A stretch of DNA of 64,000 nt, taken from NCBI RefSeq assembly GCF_024494385.1, contig NZ_JAEVLT010000022.1, positions 1-64,000 of the forward strand. Reading direction: 5' to 3'. The DNA comes from Bacillus sp. EB600. GTDB lineage: Bacteria > Bacillota > Bacilli > Bacillales > Cytobacillaceae. Both the position numbers and the translations under genes were made by a program. This document shows, piece after piece, positions 39,207 through 49,274 of this stretch (position 1 is its first letter; each line of letters begins with the position of its first letter). The notes below the pieces were generated by a model. The model ran no database searches. It was not told where the DNA came from and was given only the letters and a program-made list of their open reading frames with translations.

Positions 39207-40403
39207 ATAGATCCAAAAAAGCTAGAAATTATTAAAGCAACATTACCCGTTGTCAAAGAACACGGGGAGGCGATTACAAAACGCTTTTATAAGCGAATGT
39301 TTGAGAATCATCCTGAATTAAAAAATATTTTTAATATGGCACATCAGGTAACAGGTCACCAACCAAAAGCTTTAGCCGACGCTGTCTATGGGGCTGCTGC
39401 CAATATAGAAGATTTTAGTCAGATCATGCCTGTTTTAGAGAGAATCAGTCAAAAGCATCGTAGCCTTCAAATCAAACTCGAGCAATACCCCATTGTAGGA
39501 GAGAATTTGTTAGGAGCGATAAAAGAGGTTTTAGGTGATGCTGCAACAGATGAAATTATGGATGCATGGGCAGATGCTTATGAAGTCATATCGGATGTAT
39601 TCATCCGAATGGAAAATGATCTTTATAAGGTTACTGTAGCTCAACCAGGTGGATGGGCAGGATTTAAAGATTTCGTAGTTGATCATAAAGTAGAAGAGAG
39701 CGATGTGATTACATCTTTTTATTTGAAACCAAAAGATGGAGGTAATATTGCTGAATTCACTCCTGGCCAGTACATTACTTTAAAGATGGAAATTTCTGAG
39801 CAACAATTTACCAATCTCCGTCAATATAGTTTATCAGACCGACCTGGTTTAGATTACTATCGAATCAGTGTAAGGCGTGAAGACCCAAGGAAAGAAGGGC
39901 AACCTCCTGGAGTGGTATCAACGTATTTACATAAACATGTGAACAAAGGAGATACCATCCCAATATCTGCTCCAGCAGGAGATTTTTATTTAGATAAGGA
40001 TTGTAAACTTCCGTTGGTATTAATTAGCGGAGGGGTTGGATTGACACCATTAATGAGCATGCTAAATACAGTGACGAAAGAAGATTCAAATAGGGAAATT
40101 TATTGGATTCATGCTACTGTTAATAGCAAGTTTCATGCCTTTAAAAAACATGTCAATGATATAGCTGCAAGTAATAAAAATGTCAAAACTTTTTTCTTTT
40201 ACGAAAAACCAACCGATGAAGATAAAGAATCTAAATCATATGATAAAGAAGGATATATCACACTTGATTTTCTACAGAAGGTCCTTCCATCTAAACAAGC
40301 TGACTTTTATTTCTGTGGTCCAGAGCCTTTTATGAGAGCAGTGAATCGTGCACTAAAACAATGGGAAATTCCTGAAGAGCGAATCCATTATGAGTTTTTT
40401 TGA
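39207..40403 (+). CDS. hmp: Flavohaemoglobin (nitric oxide dioxygenase), atypical start
   Basis: Converts nitric oxide to nitrate with oxygen and NAD(P)H. Globin domain, then FAD-binding (RQYSLSDRPGLDYYRISVRR) and NAD-binding domains (LISGGVGLTPLMSML, FYFCGPEPFMRAV). Homology runs upstream of the first ATG (39297): codons 39210-39296 read DPKKLEIIKATLPVVKEHG then EAITKRFYKR, the conserved N-terminus, giving 398 residues, the family length. The codon expected to be the start (39207) is ATA, an in-frame TAA lies at about 39183, and no ribosome site is evident. ATA initiation is rare, so expression may be poor or lost. A protein from ATG 39297 would lack the first globin helix. Confidence 0.8.
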   Translation: MDPKKLEIIKATLPVVKEHGEAITKRFYKRMFENHPELKNIFNMAHQVTGHQPKALADAVYGAAANIEDFSQIMPVLERISQKHRSLQIKLEQYPIVGENLLGAIKEVLGDAATDEIMDAWADAYEVISDVFIRMENDLYKVTVAQPGGWAGFKDFVVDHKVEESDVITSFYLKPKDGGNIAEFTPGQYITLKMEISEQQFTNLRQYSLSDRPGLDYYRISVRREDPRKEGQPPGVVSTYLHKHVNKGDTIPISAPAGDFYLDKDCKLPLVLISGGVGLTPLMSMLNTVTKEDSNREIYWIHATVNSKFHAFKKHVNDIAASNKNVKTFFFYEKPTDEDKESKSYDKEGYITLDFLQKVLPSKQADFYFCGPEPFMRAVNRALKQWEIPEERIHYEFF

Positions 40404-40616
40404 TCTTTTGGAAACATAGAAGATTAAATTGACAGCTATTATAATAGGAATGTGAGAAAACTCTTATGGGGTTAATCGTGGCAAAGAAAGAGCCTTTTCG
40501 CAACGCTACATAGATAGCTAAGAGGGTGCCTCAAATAGCTAAAGACAGTATTCAAAAACTTTTAAGGCTGATTTCTAATTCCAAATCGATTTTTTTCATT
40601 TTACTAAGTAAAGAAA

Positions 40617-40664
40617 AGGCTGGCCCAAAAAGGTCGTTAATTATTGACCTCTTAAGTCAGCCTC
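40617..40664. terminator. Bidirectional terminator region
   Basis: AGGTC-N10-GACCT nested within AGGCTGGCC...GTCAGCCT, with an A run on the left. It separates the convergent hmp and cupredoxin genes. Confidence 0.65.
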
Positions 40665-40672
40665 CTTATCCT

Positions 40673-41155
40673 TTATTGAACAATTAGTTTCCCAGTCATA
40701 TTTGAATGACCTGATCCGCACATAACAGAACAGTGAAATTCATATGTTCCAGCTTTATTGGCAGTAAATTCTGCACTGCCATTCCCTTGGATATTTACAT
40801 TGTAAGCAGGAATATCCAAACCATGACTACCATTATCATTATGTAGCGTGATCTTTACTTTATCTCCCTTTTTCACAGTAATGACCTTTTTATCATATTC
40901 AAAATTCTTTGCGTTCTCGTTAATCTCAACTACACCGGCAACAGGGGCTGCAGAGGTATTAGCAGTCTTAGCAGGTGTTGTATTATTGGCATCTGTTTTC
41001 GATTTAGATGATGTAATATTTGAAGTTTCGTCTTTCTTTGTAGCAACTTTTGCTGTTGATGATTGATTCGCCTGGCTTGAATTGCTTCCGCACGCACTTA
41101 ACATTGCGATACTCAATATAGACGCAGTAATTAATAAAGTTAATTTCTTTTTCAA
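40673..41155 (-). CDS. CuA-like cupredoxin lipoprotein
   Basis: 160 residues from TTG 41155, set by AAAGGAG nine bases upstream (the ATG three codons earlier abuts that site). Lipoprotein signal with lipobox LSAC, then a Ser/Thr/Lys-rich linker of about 55 residues, then a cupredoxin domain. The copper-site residues of cytochrome oxidase subunit II are present: HGLDIPAY (first His) and CSVMCGSGHSNM (two Cys, His, Met), though the usual Glu between the cysteines is Val. There are no membrane helices beyond the lipid anchor, so it is not an oxidase subunit. Probable extracytoplasmic electron carrier or copper chaperone. Confidence 0.85.
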   Translation of the reverse strand: MKKKLTLLITASILSIAMLSACGSNSSQANQSSTAKVATKKDETSNITSSKSKTDANNTTPAKTANTSAAPVAGVVEINENAKNFEYDKKVITVKKGDKVKITLHNDNGSHGLDIPAYNVNIQGNGSAEFTANKAGTYEFHCSVMCGSGHSNMTGKLIVQ

Positions 41156-41577
41156 TTTTAGCATCTCCTTTTTTGAATTATCTGACTTTAATAACATACC
41201 ATACTTTTTAAACTTATTTGCATTAAATTTCCCTAAGAAAATCATTAGACTACTATCATAAAACAGAAAAATAAATTTTGAGGTAGTGCTTAACCAGCTA
41301 ATTCCACAAACTTCTCTAATTCTAACTAATAGGGATACACTGATGGTTGCACCAGTTACAAGAAAAATACCTGATGCGGATTTTTGTATTAATCCATAGT
41401 TTCATTACTTATAAGTAAGTTTTTATTATATTCAAAGAGTTTTATGTGAACGCTATTTTACAGTATCAGCTTAAAATTGATATTGGCAAGACACAGACCT
41501 GCGAAGAAGTTTACACTATAATTAATGTAAAAACAGCGTAAAAACATCGGGATTGGGTCTATTTGGGTAAATACGGA
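41156..41577. other. Intergenic, no gene seen
   Basis: Upstream region of the cupredoxin gene and AT-rich sequence. Nothing recognisable. Confidence 0.4.
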
Positions 41578-41766
41578 TCAGTTTTTAAAGGATATAATAC
41601 TCGGCTTTTTAATAGCTGAAAACTTCCCTTCTATCACACTATTGCTGTATTTGTAATGAATCGATATTAGGGTGGCTTGCAGTTCTGTTTGTAAAAAATT
41701 TAGGGAACTTTTGATTTCAGGAATGGTATCCTTTTTCACGGATGAAATTAGCTTCTGAATACCCAA
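41578..41766 (-). pseudogene. Possible C-terminal scrap of an ISL3-type transposase
   Basis: Minus-strand residues EIKSSLNFLQTELQATLISI then HYKYSNSVIEGKFSAIK resemble the C-terminal YSNG.iEG..n.iK motif of ISL3-family transposases. No other part of the gene is present. Weak, short match. Confidence 0.35.
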
Positions 41767-41833
41767 GGGCTCATAATTGTTTATACATTCACGAAAATAT
41801 TGGACAAATGCATATATTTCTTGAGGTTGAAAA

Positions 41834-41883
41834 GGGGACGGTTCTTCTTTTGTGTCATTCCGAGAGACGCAAGAACCGTCCCC
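41834..41883. repeat. Inverted repeat GGGGACGGTTCTT ... AAGAACCGTCCCC
   Basis: Thirteen-base perfect arms (41834-41846 and 41871-41883) around a 24-base loop, without a T tail. It has the form of a REP-type dispersed palindrome distinct from the GGGTCAGGCACC family. A further small palindrome, GACTAGG...CCTAGTC, lies at about 41,939-41,961. The stretch up to 42,116 has no supported gene. Confidence 0.75.
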
Positions 41884-42116
41884 ATGCTAACTTCTTAAAA
41901 GCAACAAGTTACAAAAGAATAACCACAATGAATAAATGACTAGGGGGATTCCTCCTAGTCAGTTTCATGGTCTGCTCGTAATAATGGAGAATCTGAAAAT
42001 ACAAGTCCCGAACAAGAAAGGCAGCAGTAGCTTCTGCACCAAAAAATTTGGTACAGCTTATTGAACTTTTCGAAAATGGATGGGCAATCCCTTTATAAGA
42101 ACGATAAGACATTTTG

Positions 42117-44063
42117 TTAAGATTGAACATAGGCCTTTAATTGCCCTAATATTTGCAGGCATTCATCAGCCTCTTTTTTAAGATTTTCCTTGCAAGTTAG
42201 AATGTTGGTTTTAATATGATTTAATTCTGCTTCACCTTCCGTTAATTTCTTCTCCAGGTCACATTTTAAAGCATGCATTTCCTTTTCCAGTGCGTACAAA
42301 TCAGATTTTGGAATACCTTTCTTTGGATCAAATGAAAAATGTTTTTCAATACTTTTTCGCCATTCGATTAGATCATTTATAAATGGCCCAAACCCAGGAG
42401 CCCTTACTAATGATTGTTTGGAGATATCTTTAGCTGTTTCAATTCCATATGATTGAAGAACGGCTTTCCTACTGGGTCCTATATGATCGATGTTGCTGGA
42501 TTGAATCGTAAATTTATCAAGATATTCATTAAGTTGATGACTTCTCTGATCACTTTCAAGTTGCTTTAGTTTTTTTGCACGAACATATGGAATTTCTTCA
42601 TATTTTGATTTGTATTCCTTTAGTTCATTTAGCTTCGTATAAAATTGATCTGTTGAGGCTTCTTTTTTCCAACGCATTAAAACCGATTCCCATTTTTGAT
42701 TGATCGTTTCATATCTTTTCTGAATTTCATTCAAATGAACCGTTTTTATTTTTCTTGTACCGACAAGAAAAGAAACAATAATACCACCTAGTGGATAAAA
42801 ACCCATTCCACCATAAAAAGTTAACAATATTGAAGTGATACCGATCATGATTGCTTCCAAAATTCTTATCCTTTTTATTCGTTTAAATTTTCTTCCTGCC
42901 TTAAGAATTTCTTCTACTGGCGTGTAGAAATTCTTATATGGATCAGGCAATTCTTGATTGAAAAAGGGGGGGATATTACTTATTCTTTTCCACATTAAAT
43001 CCATTTGAAATGCATTGTCATTGTCCCCGTTTGTTTTTACAATGAATGAAAACAGAACTAGCCCTGTTTTCGCTTCATAGTCACACCAGGGACATTGATC
43101 ATGAGCTCTGTCATATGTATGAGCTTGATTGATTGGACAACGAATGAATTCTTTATTTACTTTTTCAAGGGCGGCAATCCATTCAACTGCATTTGGCCGA
43201 TTATTCGTACTTGATTGGGAAAATGCCTTCTCAAAGAGATCTGCCAATTCCTTTGAATAAAAATCAAGAGGAAGTGTACCTGGAGGTTGTTTTATTTGTC
43301 TTTGGTTGGCATTTTTTCCGTAAGCAAAACGATACTGTTCGATTGCTTTTTCAATAGGCATTTCGATATTTCCTGTAACTGTATATTGACCGGAAAAAGG
43401 GTGCCTTCCCATAAACAAAAGCTGAAAGATAATAATGGCTAAGCCAAAATAATCGTGATTGGTTGTACGGATTGTATGGGATAAAGATTTAGCTTGTAAT
43501 TCAGGAGGTTGGTGTGTTCCAACCCCAACTTTACACAAAAATAAATGTCCATCCCTGCCAATCTGAAAACTATCGCAGTCAATCAGTTTGATTGTTCCGT
43601 CTTTTGCCACGACAATATTACCGTGGTTCACATCGCCAATGACTTGACCATGATCGTGAACCACAGCAAATGCTCGTGCAATATTTGCCGCGGTATGGAT
43701 CAGAAAGGGGAGACTCACATGATCAAACTCATTGAGCCGATTTTTCGGACTATAAAGAATGTGAACCTCTTTTCCATTCGCAGCAGGCATTAAAAAACCG
43801 ATCACTTTACCGTTTTCATCTTTTACTGTCTCAGTTGGCCAAGCCGTATATTTTAAAAGCCTTTCATTTTTCAGATTCGTCATACATGTTATCTTTTTTG
43901 ACCGTTCTTCATCAATCTTGTGGTAGATTTTTACGACAGCCCCAGGTTTCCCTAGTACTTCATAAACCGTTCCTTCTCCACCTTTACCAATCACTTTTCC
44001 AATTTTAATCATGTTACCATTGCTATCTGTATATTTTGAAACTGTAGTTTTAGTCATTACCAT
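42117..44063 (-). CDS. Ser/Thr kinase of the TerY-P triad (YegI-like) with HhH-type C-terminus
   Basis: 648 residues from ATG 44063, eight bases after GAGGTG; a GTG at 44072 overlaps the previous stop. Protein-kinase core: glycine loop GKGGEGTVYEV (26-36), VVKIYH (Lys 45), catalytic GDVNHGNI (Asp 144, Asn 149) and IDCDSF (Asp 162), so an active kinase is likely although the loops are of the divergent YegI type. A Cys pair CPWC with an upstream Cys may bind zinc. A hydrophobic hairpin (GITSILLTFYGGMGFYPLGG) crosses or touches the membrane. Then come a coiled coil and a helix-hairpin-helix-like segment (IDHIGPSRKAVLQSYGIETA, then APGFGPFINDLIEW). Third gene of the vWA-PP2C-kinase operon. Confidence 0.85.
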   Translation of the reverse strand: MVMTKTTVSKYTDSNGNMIKIGKVIGKGGEGTVYEVLGKPGAVVKIYHKIDEERSKKITCMTNLKNERLLKYTAWPTETVKDENGKVIGFLMPAANGKEVHILYSPKNRLNEFDHVSLPFLIHTAANIARAFAVVHDHGQVIGDVNHGNIVVAKDGTIKLIDCDSFQIGRDGHLFLCKVGVGTHQPPELQAKSLSHTIRTTNHDYFGLAIIIFQLLFMGRHPFSGQYTVTGNIEMPIEKAIEQYRFAYGKNANQRQIKQPPGTLPLDFYSKELADLFEKAFSQSSTNNRPNAVEWIAALEKVNKEFIRCPINQAHTYDRAHDQCPWCDYEAKTGLVLFSFIVKTNGDNDNAFQMDLMWKRISNIPPFFNQELPDPYKNFYTPVEEILKAGRKFKRIKRIRILEAIMIGITSILLTFYGGMGFYPLGGIIVSFLVGTRKIKTVHLNEIQKRYETINQKWESVLMRWKKEASTDQFYTKLNELKEYKSKYEEIPYVRAKKLKQLESDQRSHQLNEYLDKFTIQSSNIDHIGPSRKAVLQSYGIETAKDISKQSLVRAPGFGPFINDLIEWRKSIEKHFSFDPKKGIPKSDLYALEKEMHALKCDLEKKLTEGEAELNHIKTNILTCKENLKKEADECLQILGQLKAYVQS

Positions 44064-44068
44064 TCGTC

Positions 44069-44869
44069 TCACACCTCTTTTCGTGAGGCTAATAATAATG
44101 TTTTGTCATCATCCGTTCTTTCATTTACCCTTTCAGAGTTAAGAAATTTTTCTAAGGAGGAATTCAAATTCACGAAATTACCCTTCTCTACTTTTCTTAA
44201 AACATGAAACATTGGTTTAAAAAAAGGATGATGCACCGTTTTTGATTGATAGTGGAGTGTTAAATGCTGAATACCGTCCGTAAATAATGAAACTTCTTCG
44301 ACACTCTTCGGTAAAACATCAAATTGGATATTTTTTTTAACCTTAGGATCTGTAATAAAAAAGGTGGTATTCTCATACTCGCCTTTAGCAGGCCAGAAGC
44401 TCCATTTGTAATGATCTTCACCATTTTCTGGCTCTGGATCAAGAATGACAATAGCTCCGTCACCAACCTGAAAAAAAGCAGCATGATCGTTTCCGACAAC
44501 AGCTGCTACTAATGTGCATGCAAATTCACGAATAGTTGCCTTAAAATCTTTTGCATGGGAGCTTATTACGTCTTGGTATTGGTCAATCCAATTTTTAAAA
44601 AATGACACCTCTAAGTCTTTTACTCGTTTCTCTCCAGCAAGATAGTCTGTCACTTCTTTTACAAATAATGAACATGCTAAAGATGATCCCTGATCAGAAA
44701 ACTTCGCACTTCCAGCACCATCGGATACAACGGCAACTAGTACTTTTTCACCGTTTGACTCGTGTATGACCTGACATATACTTGAATCTTGGCATGGTGA
44801 GTTACTTTTCTGATGAGAAGCTCCAATCACTGATACATAAGTATATTTCCAATCGTTTTTTGTTGTCAT
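44069..44869 (-). CDS. PP2C-type protein phosphatase of the TerY-P triad (YegK-like)
   Basis: 266-residue metal-dependent Ser/Thr phosphatase. The motifs are compact: [13 protein letters not shown] (Asp 28), [18 protein letters not shown] (Asp 50, Gly 51), VGDGAIVI and [10 protein letters not shown], forming the two-metal site of PP2C enzymes. It lacks extra domains. The start ATG overlaps the vWA stop codon as ATGA, and its stop lies within ten bases of the kinase start, so the three proteins are translationally coupled and made in fixed ratio. Predicted to reverse the phosphorylation laid down by the partner kinase. Confidence 0.88.
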   Translation of the reverse strand: MTTKNDWKYTYVSVIGASHQKSNSPCQDSSICQVIHESNGEKVLVAVVSDGAGSAKFSDQGSSLACSLFVKEVTDYLAGEKRVKDLEVSFFKNWIDQYQDVISSHAKDFKATIREFACTLVAAVVGNDHAAFFQVGDGAIVILDPEPENGEDHYKWSFWPAKGEYENTTFFITDPKVKKNIQFDVLPKSVEEVSLFTDGIQHLTLHYQSKTVHHPFFKPMFHVLRKVEKGNFVNLNSSLEKFLNSERVNERTDDDKTLLLASRKEV

Positions 44870-45546
44870 TCAATCATTCCCCATCCACCTGGTGTTACTG
44901 GGTTTTCTAGGGGAACTGAATCACCTGGAGTAGATCTTGAAACCGAGCTTAATGAATTGGATAGCCAAGAAAATAGATCTCTGAATCGTAACCCATCTAA
45001 TTTAAGCGGATCCCTAACTGAAATTTGCTTTAATATATTCATATTGGCTCCTTCAACTCCGACAGCGAAAAACATAAGCGATTTATTTGTTTCAGCATCT
45101 TTAATTAAATTCGCCGCCTTTTGCCAATGATCAGTGGGTGCCCCATCTGTAATTAAAAACATCCAAGGCCGATAATAGGAAATACCGTTTTCTCTATATT
45201 TTTCTTTCCTCTGTTGGATCAGTTCAATCCCTTTTTCGATTGCTTCGCCCATTGGCGTCATGCCATCTGCCTGAAGAGTAGGGGGGATAAATAGATCAGC
45301 AGTTTGGAAGTCTGTTTCAGCGTTAACAGGACCAAAACTTACAACCGATAATTCTACACGTTTTATACTCATAGAATCTGCCATAAGTTCATCTTTAAAG
45401 GTTTGTAATCCCTTATTTAATTCATTTATACGTTGCCCTGTCATGGAATTTGAGGTATCAAGTAATAATACACATGGGCAGCGAGGTTCAGGATTTTCGG
45501 CAAATTCTACCCCATCAAAAGGAACTTGATCAGTAAAGTCAAACAA
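44866..45546 (-). CDS. vWA-domain protein, TerY/YegL-like
   Basis: 226 residues. TTG start with AGGGAG nine bases upstream. A von Willebrand A domain with a complete MIDAS: DTSNS (30-34), Thr 97 in GMTPMGEAI and Asp 134 in [20 protein letters not shown] strands and the PMG motif match TerY. After the domain comes a short Ser/Pro-rich tail ([20 protein letters not shown]) that could be the phosphorylation target or a docking strip. First gene of the operon. In other bacteria this triad is linked with tellurite/stress (Ter) loci and is thought to assemble a phospho-regulated complex. Confidence 0.88.
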   Translation of the reverse strand: MFDFTDQVPFDGVEFAENPEPRCPCVLLLDTSNSMTGQRINELNKGLQTFKDELMADSMSIKRVELSVVSFGPVNAETDFQTADLFIPPTLQADGMTPMGEAIEKGIELIQQRKEKYRENGISYYRPWMFLITDGAPTDHWQKAANLIKDAETNKSLMFFAVGVEGANMNILKQISVRDPLKLDGLRFRDLFSWLSNSLSSVSRSTPGDSVPLENPVTPGGWGMIE

Positions 45547-45885
45547 AATAAAACACTCCCTATAACGTCATTTTTTACTAGATTATTTAAAAATTACTTC
45601 AAATTTGATAGTAGAACTTTAAGAGTTAAAAGGACATCGTGTTTTATTTTATGAATGGAATGAATCTGTTAGACTTTGTATTTACCTTGGAAATCATTTA
45701 GTTACAAAAAAATTCACCAGTGGCTCTTCCGGACTTAGTGGAAAAAGATTTGTCTACGATAGAAAGTTGAAAAACTATTGCCTGGTTGAACGGTCAATGG
45801 TCTGATGCTGCTAAGTCTCTTAGTGGCCCCTTTTAGGAATCGCATTCCTCAAAAATTCTAAAGAATTTTAGGGAGGGTGTTCAAT
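45547..45885. other. Divergent promoter region between the triad and fbp
   Basis: No gene or riboswitch recognised. A small inverted repeat AAAATTC-TAAA-GAATTTT lies just before the ribosome site of the leader ORF. Confidence 0.4.
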
Positions 45886-45951
45886 ATGTTAGAATTAAGC
45901 GTAATCTTCGAGAAAAAACAAATAAAGAAAATTATAAAGGAGATCCCATAA
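45886..45951 (+). CDS. Putative 21-residue leader peptide of fbp
   Basis: ATG 45886 with a strong GGGAGG site about seven bases upstream encodes [20 protein letters not shown] followed by P and TAA at 45949-45951. The stop lies two bases before the TTG start of fbp, and the fbp ribosome site AAGGAGAT is inside this ORF. This arrangement allows ribosomes finishing the leader to re-initiate on fbp. It could instead be an abandoned start region. No homology is claimed. Confidence 0.45.
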   Translation: MLELSVIFEKKQIKKIIKEIP

Positions 45952-45953
45952 AG

Positions 45954-47912
45954 TTGAACATACAATACTTAGATTTACTGGCTCATAAATATGATAGTGA
46001 AGAAAAAGTGGTAACTGAGATTATTAATCTTGAGGCCATCCTCAATCTGCCAAAGGGGACAGAGCATTTTGTTAGTGATTTACACGGAGAGTATAACGCT
46101 TTTCAACATGTGTTAAGAAATGGTTCGGGCAGAGTAAAAGAGAAAATACGAGACCTTTTTGAAGCTGAACTATCTGATACAGAAATTAATGAATTTGCGA
46201 CATTAGTGTATTATCCTGAAGAAAAATTAATGTTAATTAGAGATAAGTGTGGCAATAAACAAGAACTACACCAGTGGTACACAGAAACCATTGACCGGAT
46301 GATTAAGCTTATTTCTTATTCCTCATCTAAATATACACGCTCCAAATTACGTAAAGCATTGCCTGAACAGTTTGTATATATTATCGAAGAGCTGCTATAC
46401 AAAACGGATGAATCTGCAAATAAGAAACAATATTATACAAAAATTGTCCAGCAAATTATTTCTCTTGGTCAGGCTGATAAGCTCATTACAGGTCTGGCTT
46501 ATACGACTCAGAGGCTGGTGGTTGACCATCTCCATGTCGTGGGTGATATATATGATCGCGGACCTAAACCAGATAAAATTATGGAAACTCTAATCAATTA
46601 TCATTCTGTAGATATTCAATGGGGAAATCACGATGTTCTCTGGATCGGTGCCTTTGCTGGATCAAAGGTTTGTCTGGCTAATATCATTCGTATCTGTGCC
46701 AGATACGACAATTTAAGTATTATTGAAGATGTGTATGGAATAAACCTTATCCCACTTCTGAATCTGGCGGAAAAGTACTATGGGGACAATCCAGGATTTA
46801 GACCCAAGAGCCATTCGGATAAAAAAAAATCTGATCATGAACTTTTACAAATCACAAAAATGCATCAAGCGATTGCGATGATTCAGTTTAAGCTTGAAAT
46901 GCCAATCATAAAGAGACGCCCATATTTTAATATGTCAGAACGGCTTTTGCTTGAGAAAATTGATTATGGCAAAAACGAAATAACAATTAATGGGAAAACG
47001 TACCCACTGGAAAATACTTGCTTTGCTACCATTAATCCAGAACAACCTGGTGAATTATTAGAGGAAGAACAGCAAGTGATGGACAGGCTATTGTTTTCTG
47101 TCCAGCATTCGGAAAAGTTGGCCAGACATATGAATTTTCTTGTGAAGAAAGGCAGTCTTTATTTGAAATATAATGGGAACCTATTAATACATGGCTGTAT
47201 CCCAATTGATGAAAACGGAAATATGGAAAAAATGGTGATTGAAAATCAGACCTATGCTGGTCATGATTTATTTGATATTTTTGAACGTTATTTACGACAT
47301 GCTTTTGCACATCCTGAACAGACAGATGATCTTGCAACAGATATGGTTTGGTATTTATGGACAGGAGCACATTCATCATTATTTGGAAAAAGAGCGATGA
47401 CGACATTTGAAAGGTATTTCATTAAGGACAAAGAAACCCATGAGGAGATTAAAAACCCATACTACCATTTACGTGAAAAAGAGGAAATCTGCCGTAAAAT
47501 CTTAGCAGAATTCAATCTTAATCCGGACGAAGGTCATATCATCAATGGCCATACACCTGTTAGAGAAATTAAAGGAGAGAATCCAATCAAAGCAAATGGA
47601 AAAATGATTGTCATTGATGGGGGATTTTCCAAGGCTTATCAATCAACAACTGGTATTGCTGGATATACGTTATTATATAATTCCTATGGTATGCAACTTG
47701 TCGCCCATGAAAAGTTTCATTCAAAAAAAGATGTCCTACAAAAAGGGTCAGATGTATTGTCAGTAAAGAGAGTGGTTGATAAAGAACTCGAGAGAAAAAA
47801 GGTTCGGGAAACGAATGAGGGAGAGCGATTATTACAGCAAATATCTGTTTTAAAAAATCTGATGGAATATCGCTATATGAGTTTAGACCAGTCATTCCAA
47901 TCTAATGATTAA
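45954..47912 (+). CDS. fbp: Fructose-1,6-bisphosphatase, class III
   Basis: Gluconeogenic phosphatase converting fructose 1,6-bisphosphate to fructose 6-phosphate; the class III, Mn-dependent enzyme restricted mostly to Firmicutes. 652 residues, near the usual 640-670. Metallophosphoesterase-like signatures: [47 protein letters not shown] and [19 protein letters not shown] start preceded by AAGGAGATCC. It follows the small leader ORF by two bases. A REP-like copy occupies its 3' flank in place of a clear terminator. Confidence 0.95.
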   Translation: MNIQYLDLLAHKYDSEEKVVTEIINLEAILNLPKGTEHFVSDLHGEYNAFQHVLRNGSGRVKEKIRDLFEAELSDTEINEFATLVYYPEEKLMLIRDKCGNKQELHQWYTETIDRMIKLISYSSSKYTRSKLRKALPEQFVYIIEELLYKTDESANKKQYYTKIVQQIISLGQADKLITGLAYTTQRLVVDHLHVVGDIYDRGPKPDKIMETLINYHSVDIQWGNHDVLWIGAFAGSKVCLANIIRICARYDNLSIIEDVYGINLIPLLNLAEKYYGDNPGFRPKSHSDKKKSDHELLQITKMHQAIAMIQFKLEMPIIKRRPYFNMSERLLLEKIDYGKNEITINGKTYPLENTCFATINPEQPGELLEEEQQVMDRLLFSVQHSEKLARHMNFLVKKGSLYLKYNGNLLIHGCIPIDENGNMEKMVIENQTYAGHDLFDIFERYLRHAFAHPEQTDDLATDMVWYLWTGAHSSLFGKRAMTTFERYFIKDKETHEEIKNPYYHLREKEEICRKILAEFNLNPDEGHIINGHTPVREIKGENPIKANGKMIVIDGGFSKAYQSTTGIAGYTLLYNSYGMQLVAHEKFHSKKDVLQKGSDVLSVKRVVDKELERKKVRETNEGERLLQQISVLKNLMEYRYMSLDQSFQSND

Positions 47913-47941
47913 AGATTCTATTTAAACATACATTCTAATTC

Positions 47942-47994
47942 TGGTGCCTGACCCCCGATGCGTTAACGCTTTAACATAATGGGGGTCACACCTC
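47942..47994. repeat. REP-like palindrome, copy 5
   Basis: GGTGCCTGACCCCCGATGCG then TTAACGCTTTAACATAATGG and GGGTCACACC. Both arms are present, the right one with substitutions. It lies between the convergent fbp and DUF3231 copy 3 genes and may act as their terminator. Confidence 0.8.
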
Positions 47995-48036
47995 TAATGC
48001 TATGTAGAAAGCTTCTTAAATTTATTTTCTAAATCC

Positions 48037-49044
48037 TTATCCGTTTGCTAATTGATCTCTGTCGGTTGCTTGAGGCGGTTGCTCTAGCCATTCGTTTTTG
48101 ATCATAATATTTGCCCCGTCTTCCGCATATTGTGAAATTTCCGCTGTTAGTCTAACATAATTGGCTCCTAAATCACGTCTTGGGCTTAAACCTAGAGCTC
48201 TGCCATAATGGGCAACTCCTATGGTATTTAATGTGGAGGTATGGAACATCATCAGTTTATCTGAAAATGGCGAAACAGTAGACTCAGTCGGCATTGTGTC
48301 CCACGCACTAGCCGAAGGAAGAAATTCTTTACTTAATAATGAACTGAAAATTTCAACGTGCTTGTCAGAAATATCTCTTCCCCTTACCATATAATCACGG
48401 ACTTGTTTGGATTTCGCCACCTGACTAAATCCCATAAGCAACGTTCGGCCTAACTGGTTTTGTATCAGATTAAAATAAATTTGGGACATTTCAATCGCGT
48501 TTAAAGGGCGGTGATGACCAAACCATCCTGCCAAATAATCTTGCTTTTGGACATATTCCACGTTTTTCGATACAGGAATAAATGGTGCTCGGATGAAATT
48601 TCCCTTTGTTAACATAATTTCAGTAGCCTTATTGAGGAGCCTTGCTGATTCATTTAAACATTCAGTAAAGTATTCACATATATCCAAACGGGCACAATTT
48701 GACAGGCTCATGGTGTAGAATTCCATACCCATTTTCCCTACATTTTGAATAAAGAAAAGGTAAAAATCATCTGTATATAATCGAGGCGCTTCTTTATTAA
48801 CATCTGTATTTACTGAAAATCCGTCTGGAATGGGATGCTGTACCTCGGTGAACATAGATTGTAATTTCTGAACGTGACCTTGAGATAGCTGCATGGCAAA
48901 TTCGAGGACGGAACAAATTTCTGTATCATCCACATGGGATAAGAAGGTTCCAATTGTGCAGATTGCTGCGGTGTCACTCATATAATTCGACCAAAGGCTT
49001 GCTATTTCTGCTGATGTTAGTTCTATTTGATGGTTTGTTGACAA
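48037..49044 (-). CDS. DUF3231 family protein, copy 3
   Basis: 335 residues from TTG 49044, eight bases after GGGAGG; the ATG two codons earlier is too close to that site. Two helical DUF3231 halves: LTSAEIASLWSNYMSDT, IPDGFSVNTDVNKEAPRLYT in the first, SASAWDTMPTES, PFSDKLMMFHTS and KNEWLEQPPQA in the second. It differs from copies 1 and 2 in the IPDGFSVNTDV segment. Paralogous family with probable ferritin-like fold, function unknown. Monocistronic. Confidence 0.88.
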   Translation of the reverse strand: MSTNHQIELTSAEIASLWSNYMSDTAAICTIGTFLSHVDDTEICSVLEFAMQLSQGHVQKLQSMFTEVQHPIPDGFSVNTDVNKEAPRLYTDDFYLFFIQNVGKMGMEFYTMSLSNCARLDICEYFTECLNESARLLNKATEIMLTKGNFIRAPFIPVSKNVEYVQKQDYLAGWFGHHRPLNAIEMSQIYFNLIQNQLGRTLLMGFSQVAKSKQVRDYMVRGRDISDKHVEIFSSLLSKEFLPSASAWDTMPTESTVSPFSDKLMMFHTSTLNTIGVAHYGRALGLSPRRDLGANYVRLTAEISQYAEDGANIMIKNEWLEQPPQATDRDQLANG

Positions 49045-49274
49045 TACCATTACCTCCCAAAAAAGGATTTTAATCTAAATTTTCACTCCCATAGCATTAT
49101 TATGCATTAGTGTTTAGTAATACCTATTTTTAAATAGTGGTAGAGCTTTAGAACGAAGACAACCAATATAAAGAATAGGAGTTTAAAAAAGTCAGATTGG
49201 TTACTTATTTTTCACTTATTGAGTATGTTAATGGTAATATAAAAAGGACAACAATTGTGAATAGAGGTGTATTT

